Source: Lachancea dasiensis (taxonomy: Eukaryota; Ascomycota; Saccharomycetes; Saccharomycetales; Saccharomycetaceae). From it: a DNA stretch of 64,000 nucleotides. Position numbers and translations under genes: made by a program. Below, one piece after another: positions 59,125 through 64,000 of this stretch. Below the pieces are notes generated by a model that saw only the letters and a list, made by a program, of their open reading frames with translations, was not told where the DNA came from and searched no databases. Each line of letters starts with the position of its first letter. The first letter of the stretch is position 1. The stretch spans positions 868,001-932,000 of the forward strand of contig LT598457.1 of assembly GCA_900074725.1 (NCBI GenBank). The letters run 5' to 3'.

Positions 59125-62100
59125 ATGGCAATTATTAAAAGAGGAGCTAGGAATAAAACCGCCTCGCAGCCTGCCAAAAGATCAGGCCAAATAAAGAAGG
59201 CTACCTTTGAGCCTAACAAGAAACAGGAAGTTGGTGTTTCTGATTTGACGCTTCTGTCAAAGATATCAGATGAGTCCATCAATGACAACTTGAAGAAAAG
59301 GTTTTTAAATGGTACCATTTACACATATATTGGGCATGTCTTGATCAGTGTAAATCCATTCCGTGATCTAGGAATCTACACCGACGCTGTCCTACACAGC
59401 TACATGGGTAAAAACAGGCTTGAAGTTTCGCCACATGTGTTCGGGATTGCGGAGTCGATGTATTATAATTTGAAGGCTTACAATGAGAACCAATGTGTCA
59501 TCATATCCGGCGAATCAGGTGCCGGTAAGACTGAGGCCGCAAAGAGGATCATGCAGTATATCGCAGCGGCCTCTGACACGCATTCCGATTCAATCGGAAA
59601 GATTAAGGATATGGTTCTTGCCACTAATCCCCTGTTAGAATCGTTTGGATGTGCTAAAACCCTGAGAAATAATAACTCTTCGAGACACGGAAAGTACCTC
59701 GAGATCAGGTTCAACTCTCAGTTTGAGCCTTGCGCCGGGCACATCACCAATTATCTACTGGAAAAGCAGAGAGTGGTCAGCCAGCTTAAGAATGAGAGAA
59801 ATTTTCACATTTTCTACCAGTTCACTAAGGGTGCTTCCGATAATTATAGACAAACTTTTGGCGTGCAACTTCCTGAACAATACATCTATACGTCTGCGTC
59901 AGGGTGTACCTCTGTGGATACTTTAGATGATTTGAAGGATTTCCAGGATACTTTGAACGCCATGAAAGTTATTGGAATCTCCCAGCAGGAGCAAGATGAA
60001 GTGTTTCGCTTTTTAGCCTCAATTTTATGGATCGGTAATATCTCTTTTATTGAAAATGAGGAGGGCAATGCACAAGTTCGCGATACCTCAGTTACGGACT
60101 TCGTCGCGTATTTGCTACAGGTGGATGCACAACTACTGTGTCAATGCCTGGTTGAAAGAGTGTTAGAAACAAATCACGGCATGAGAAGAGGCTCAGTTTA
60201 TCACGTCCCCTTAAATATTGTTCAAGCTACAGCAGTAAGAGATGCCCTCGCGAAGGCAATCTACAATAATCTTTTCGATTGGGTTGTTGAAAGGGTCAAT
60301 GTTTCACTACAAGCGTTCCCTGGTGCCGATAAGTCTATTGGTATTTTGGATATCTATGGTTTTGAAATTTTCGATTTCAACTCCTTTGAACAGATTTGCA
60401 TTAATTATGTTAACGAGAAGTTACAGCAAATTTTCATTCAATTGACTTTGAAGTCTGAACAGGAGGAATATGCTAGGGAGCAAATTCAATGGACACCGAT
60501 CAAGTATTTTGATAACAAAGTCGTGTGCGACCTAATCGAAGCTAAACGCCCACCTGGTATATTTGCGGCGATGAACGATTCTGTAGCAACTGCTCACGCT
60601 GACTCTGATGCGGCAGATCAAGCCTTTGCTCAGAGATTGAATCTTTTCAACAGTAATCGCCACTTCGAACTCAGATCTTCCAAATTTATAATAAAACATT
60701 ACGCGGGCGATGTGACTTATGATACTTTCGGAATGACCGATAAAAACAAGGATCAGTTACAAAAGGATTTAGTCGATTTAGTAGCATCGTCCTCAAACAC
60801 CTTTCTGACTAGCATTTTTCCTACCTCAGTGGATCCAAGCTCTAAAAAAAGACCTCCCACTGCAGGCGACAAAATAATAAAAAGCGCCAACGAATTGGTA
60901 GATACATTGTCGAAGGCCCAGCCATCGTATATCAGAACAATCAAACCCAACCAGTCGAAGTCTCCAAATGATTATGACGACCGTCAAGTACTTCACCAGG
61001 TTAAGTACCTGGGGTTGCAAGAAAACGTACGCATCAGAAGAGCAGGTTTCGCTTACAGACAAACCTTTGATAAGTTTGTAGAGCGATTCTACTTGCTTTC
61101 TCCACAATGCTCTTACGCTGGTGATTATACTTGGCAGGGCGACTCTTTAGATGCAGTGAAATTTATTCTGCGAGACGCTGCTATCCCAGCTACAGAATAT
61201 CAACTAGGTGTGAGCAAGGTCTTTATTAAAACTCCGGAGTCGTTATTTGCATTAGAAAATATGAGGGACAAGTTCTGGTTCAACATGGCGGCGAGAATTC
61301 AGCGGGCCTGGCGTAGGTTCCTTCTCAGGAGAGTTGATGCCGCAAGCAGAATTCAAAGGGCCATCAAAGAGAAGAAAGGTGGGAATGAGTTTGAACAACT
61401 CCGAGACTATGGAACCAAGCTCTTGGCGGGTCGAAAAGAAAGGAGATCGATGTCTTTGTTAGGATACAGAGCTTTCATGGGGGATTACCTTTCTTGTAAT
61501 GAGTTCAAATCTAAGGGTGCGTTTATCAAAAAACAAGCCGGCATCACCGAAAGGGTCATATTTTCCATTCACGGAGAGTCGCTGCTTACCAAGTTCGGGC
61601 GCTCTGCGCTCAGACTTCGAAAGACACTGTTGTTGACGCCTTCTACCTTCTACGTCGTTGGACAATCGGCTGCTCAGAACCAGGTCACTTACACTGTTGA
61701 CCACAAAATTGACGTCCGGCAAATAAAGTTCGTTAGTCTAACAAACTTACAAGATGATTGGATCGGCATATTCGTTACAAATTCCCCCCTTCCTGATCCT
61801 CTCATAAATACAAGTTTCAAGACGGAGTTAATCACACACTTGAAAAAGATCAACAGCGCAATCGAAATCAAGGTTGGCCCTACCTTGGAGTATCAAAAAA
61901 AGCCCGGTAAGATACACTTGGTAAAATGTCAGCACAGTGAAACAGCTCCAAAGTATGGGGACTTGTACAAATCTAGCACAATATCTGTGCGCCAGGGCCA
62001 TCCAGGAAGCTCTAAATCAAAACCAAAACCAAAGAAAAATAGCACTTTGAGTGACTACAGCCCTTCCCCACTTTCAAATCGGACCACAAATGTCAAATCT

Positions 62101-62862
62101 CATCATATTGCTCATCAAACTACAGTCAAATCGGTGCCCAGTAAACCGGCCGTCCCACAATCTCGACAAAGGAAGATGCCACCTGCTCCCCCCGCAAAGA
62201 AACAAATACCAGCATCCGCTGTATCGAGTGCGAATGTCAAGATTGCCGCAACTGCTGCTCAAGCTGCTTATCATCCTCAGCAGAGTACATCGCCGACTGT
62301 TGCGAGCCACACTGTGCATACGAACTTGGCGCATGAGCAATCTCGTATATCAAAGCCGACAGTTGCGACTTCTAATACACAAACTGTCAAATCGCATCCT
62401 CCGCCCCCTCCTCCACCACTGCCAGCTGCTAAACCATCTATCCCTAAGTATATGGCAGCTTATGACTTTGTCGGGACAGGAAGCCCCTCCGAACTTCCAC
62501 TCAGCCGTGGTGACGTGGTCACTATATCTTCACAAGAACCGAGTGGTTGGTCGCTCGCCAAAACCTTGGACGGTTCTCGAGAAGGCTGGGTGCCCACAGC
62601 GTACATGACTGAGTATGAAGGCTCGATCTCACAGGCTGCTGGGCAACAGCAAACCAACACTACATCCTCTAGTGCAACTAACATGGGAGCAGCATCCTCA
62701 GCTGCCGCATTTGGCTCAACTGCCGCATCAGCTTCTATATCGGCCAACTCATCAGCGGACGTATCGGCGGATGCTTTGACGTCTGCCCTCGCTGCTAGGG
62801 CCAACAAAATGCGCTTGGAAAGTGACGATGAAGAAGCTGAAGCTTCTGAAGATGATTGGTAA
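59125..62862 (+). CDS. MYO5: Class I myosin (single MYO3/MYO5)
   Basis: A class I myosin that drives actin assembly and membrane invagination at endocytic patches. The 1,245 residues (S. cerevisiae 1,219) contain a motor domain (about 35-715) with P-loop GESGAGKT (129-136), switch region NNNSSRHGK and relay [15 protein letters not shown]. The regulatory TEDS-site serine in [11 protein letters not shown] is residue 357, the position phosphorylated by PAK kinases in S. cerevisiae. Two IQ motifs follow ([11 protein letters not shown] and [11 protein letters not shown]), then a TH1 lipid-binding domain, a Pro-rich region with a poly-Pro run, an SH3 domain (about 1110-1167) and an acidic Arp2/3-activating end EASEDDW. 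It stands for both MYO3 (YKL129C) and MYO5 (YMR109W). Confidence 0.96.
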
Positions 62863-63009
62863 AGGATCCATCTCTACATTTATGGAGTTTATCTGAACAA
62901 ATAAATGGAAGGCTATAGACGCCAAACACAGGCAGTAACATTACCATAAATAACAGTATTAAGAATGTTTATAAAAGCCGAAAACACATTTTCCAGAATC
63001 GATACCCCA

Positions 63010-64000
63010 TCAAAAGTTCACAAGTTTTAATCGCAATGTTACAGCTACCAAAGCCACTAAAACCGCCAGAACAACAACAAGTTTTCCAGGGAACCAAACT
63101 GTTGACCCACTTCTATTAAAGCCTGGATCATTTTCCAGTACAGTGCGTAAAATGGCTAGCTTATTGGAGTTATATGGGGGGTTTCTCGTGTCATCAAGAA
63201 ATTCCATCCACAGGCGCTGTTGGAGTACGGTTCGTTCGTGCGTAAAAGCCTGATAGCTCCATTTACCGTGGTAACTTCCTTGCCCAGATTGACCGATACC
63301 ACCAAATGGAGCATTCATAGTTCCGACATGAATGATCGTATCGTTAATCGCGCAACCGCCAGATTTGATCGAATTCATGATTTTGTTTATCTCACGCTGG
63401 TTCTGTGAAAAAATGTAAAGAGCCAAAGGGTCTGGGTGCCGTGTCACCACTTGTTCCATCACATTATCAATATCATGGTATACAATAAAAGGCAAAACAG
63501 GCGAGAAGTTCTCTTCCTCCATCAAAGAATCATCCCACGTAACGTTGAAAATAACGGAGGGTGGGATACATCTCTTTGCCAATTCACCGGCAACTTTCGA
63601 AGGTTGAAAAATGGTTCCCTTGGTGTTCTCGAGCCTCTCGATCGCTTTCTTGTATGCTTGGTCGTTAATCATTGAGGAAAACTCCGTATCTTGGTTAAAA
63701 TCAGGCCAATAGTCATCCAATATTTCAGACGTCAGCTCACGAGCTTTTTCAAGTTGGGACTCATGGATCAGAACGTAATCCGAGGCTACACAAGTTTGTC
63801 CACTGTTGTTGAATGCACCAAAGAAGGTTCTCTTCAGCGCTCTTTTTAGATCTGCTGATGTAAGATTCTCCGTGATGAAAACCGGTGATTTGCCACCTAG
63901 CTCAAGGATGACGGGGATTAAATTCTTGGCTGCTGCCTGGGAAACAATGCGTCCTACTTTCGTGGAGCCTGTATAGAAGATTTTGTCAAAGTTAGGGTTT
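63010..64000 (-). CDS. HFD1: Fatty aldehyde dehydrogenase (partial, 5' end outside window)
   Basis: An aldehyde dehydrogenase that oxidises long-chain aldehydes, including those from sphingolipid breakdown, and 4-hydroxybenzaldehyde for coenzyme Q synthesis. The frame is open from the window edge to the stop at 63010-63012, giving about the last 329 residues. Visible motifs are FYTGSTKVG, the glutamate motif ILELGGKSP and the catalytic cysteine in NNSGQTCVAS. A later block (GGCAINDTI, then NAPFGGIGQSGQGSYHGK) is typical of class 3-like membrane-bound enzymes. A C-terminal hydrophobic helix (LVVVLAVLVALVAVTL) anchors it to ER, lipid droplet or mitochondrial membranes. HFD1 is YMR110C, next to MYO5 (YMR109W), as here. 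Only the N-terminal part is cut off. Confidence 0.94.
   Translation of the reverse strand, partial: NPNFDKIFYTGSTKVGRIVSQAAAKNLIPVILELGGKSPVFITENLTSADLKRALKRTFFGAFNNSGQTCVASDYVLIHESQLEKARELTSEILDDYWPDFNQDTEFSSMINDQAYKKAIERLENTKGTIFQPSKVAGELAKRCIPPSVIFNVTWDDSLMEEENFSPVLPFIVYHDIDNVMEQVVTRHPDPLALYIFSQNQREINKIMNSIKSGGCAINDTIIHVGTMNAPFGGIGQSGQGSYHGKWSYQAFTHERTVLQQRLWMEFLDDTRNPPYNSNKLAILRTVLENDPGFNRSGSTVWFPGKLVVVLAVLVALVAVTLRLKLVNF

Overview
The window is nuclear DNA of a budding yeast (Saccharomycetaceae) that did not undergo the whole-genome duplication. Genes are dense, mostly intronless and read with the standard code. The few introns use GTATGT and TACTAAC signals. Nearly every gene can be paired with a Saccharomyces cerevisiae gene from recalled sequence and gene order. 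Genes that lie on two S. cerevisiae chromosomes (XI, YKL names, and XIII, YMR names) are interleaved here on one chromosome, as expected of the unduplicated ancestral order. A Lachancea-type species is my best guess. Torulaspora or Zygosaccharomyces relatives are not excluded.

Layout. 0-22 kb: HOF1 (3' end), CSE4, ARP9 (intron), IMP2, MIH1, a SET6-like gene, ELM1, the single MSN2/MSN4 factor, a YKL063C-like Golgi protein, CCS1, MNR2, SUB1, ARA2 and the single YET1/YET2 gene; this is the YMR032-041 / YKL048-065 block. 22.6 kb: an intron-containing tRNA-Leu(CAA). 24-35 kb: AAT2 ending in SKL, then an ARO8-like aminotransferase, a VBA/Fnx1-like transporter, DAL5 and an STR2-like transsulfuration enzyme, with GATA-type sites in the promoters. 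This nitrogen and sulfur block separates AAT2 from SED5, which are neighbours in S. cerevisiae. 35-47 kb: SED5, SNF7, a probable MRP8, SDH3, TGL1, CTK1 (newly assembled from two exons), HSK3, SPC24, MRPL31 and CMC1. 47-64 kb: APL2, a decayed D-2-hydroxyacid dehydrogenase, ASC1 with U24 snoRNA in its intron, a bacterial-looking GNAT acetyltransferase, then SPG4, ILV2, MYO3/5 and HFD1 (cut by the window end).

Functional themes. Kinetochore and division genes recur (CSE4, SPC24, HSK3, MIH1, ELM1, HOF1, CTK1). Trafficking genes are SED5, SNF7, APL2 and YET. Mitochondrial genes are IMP2, SDH3, CMC1, MRPL31 and ILV2. The MSN2/4 factor and a stress element upstream of SPG4 suggest a regulatory link inside the window, and a perfect Gcn4 site precedes ILV2.

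I saw no intact mobile element, no LTR, no CRISPR array and no convincing centromere. The least ordinary parts are the metabolic insertion at 25-35 kb, the GNAT gene, the hydroxyacid dehydrogenase fossil, the ORF-free 2 kb upstream of MSN2/4, and a few small unassigned reading frames. Start codons were checked on the sequence: several long frames open at non-ATG codons, and in those cases the first in-frame ATG was used.
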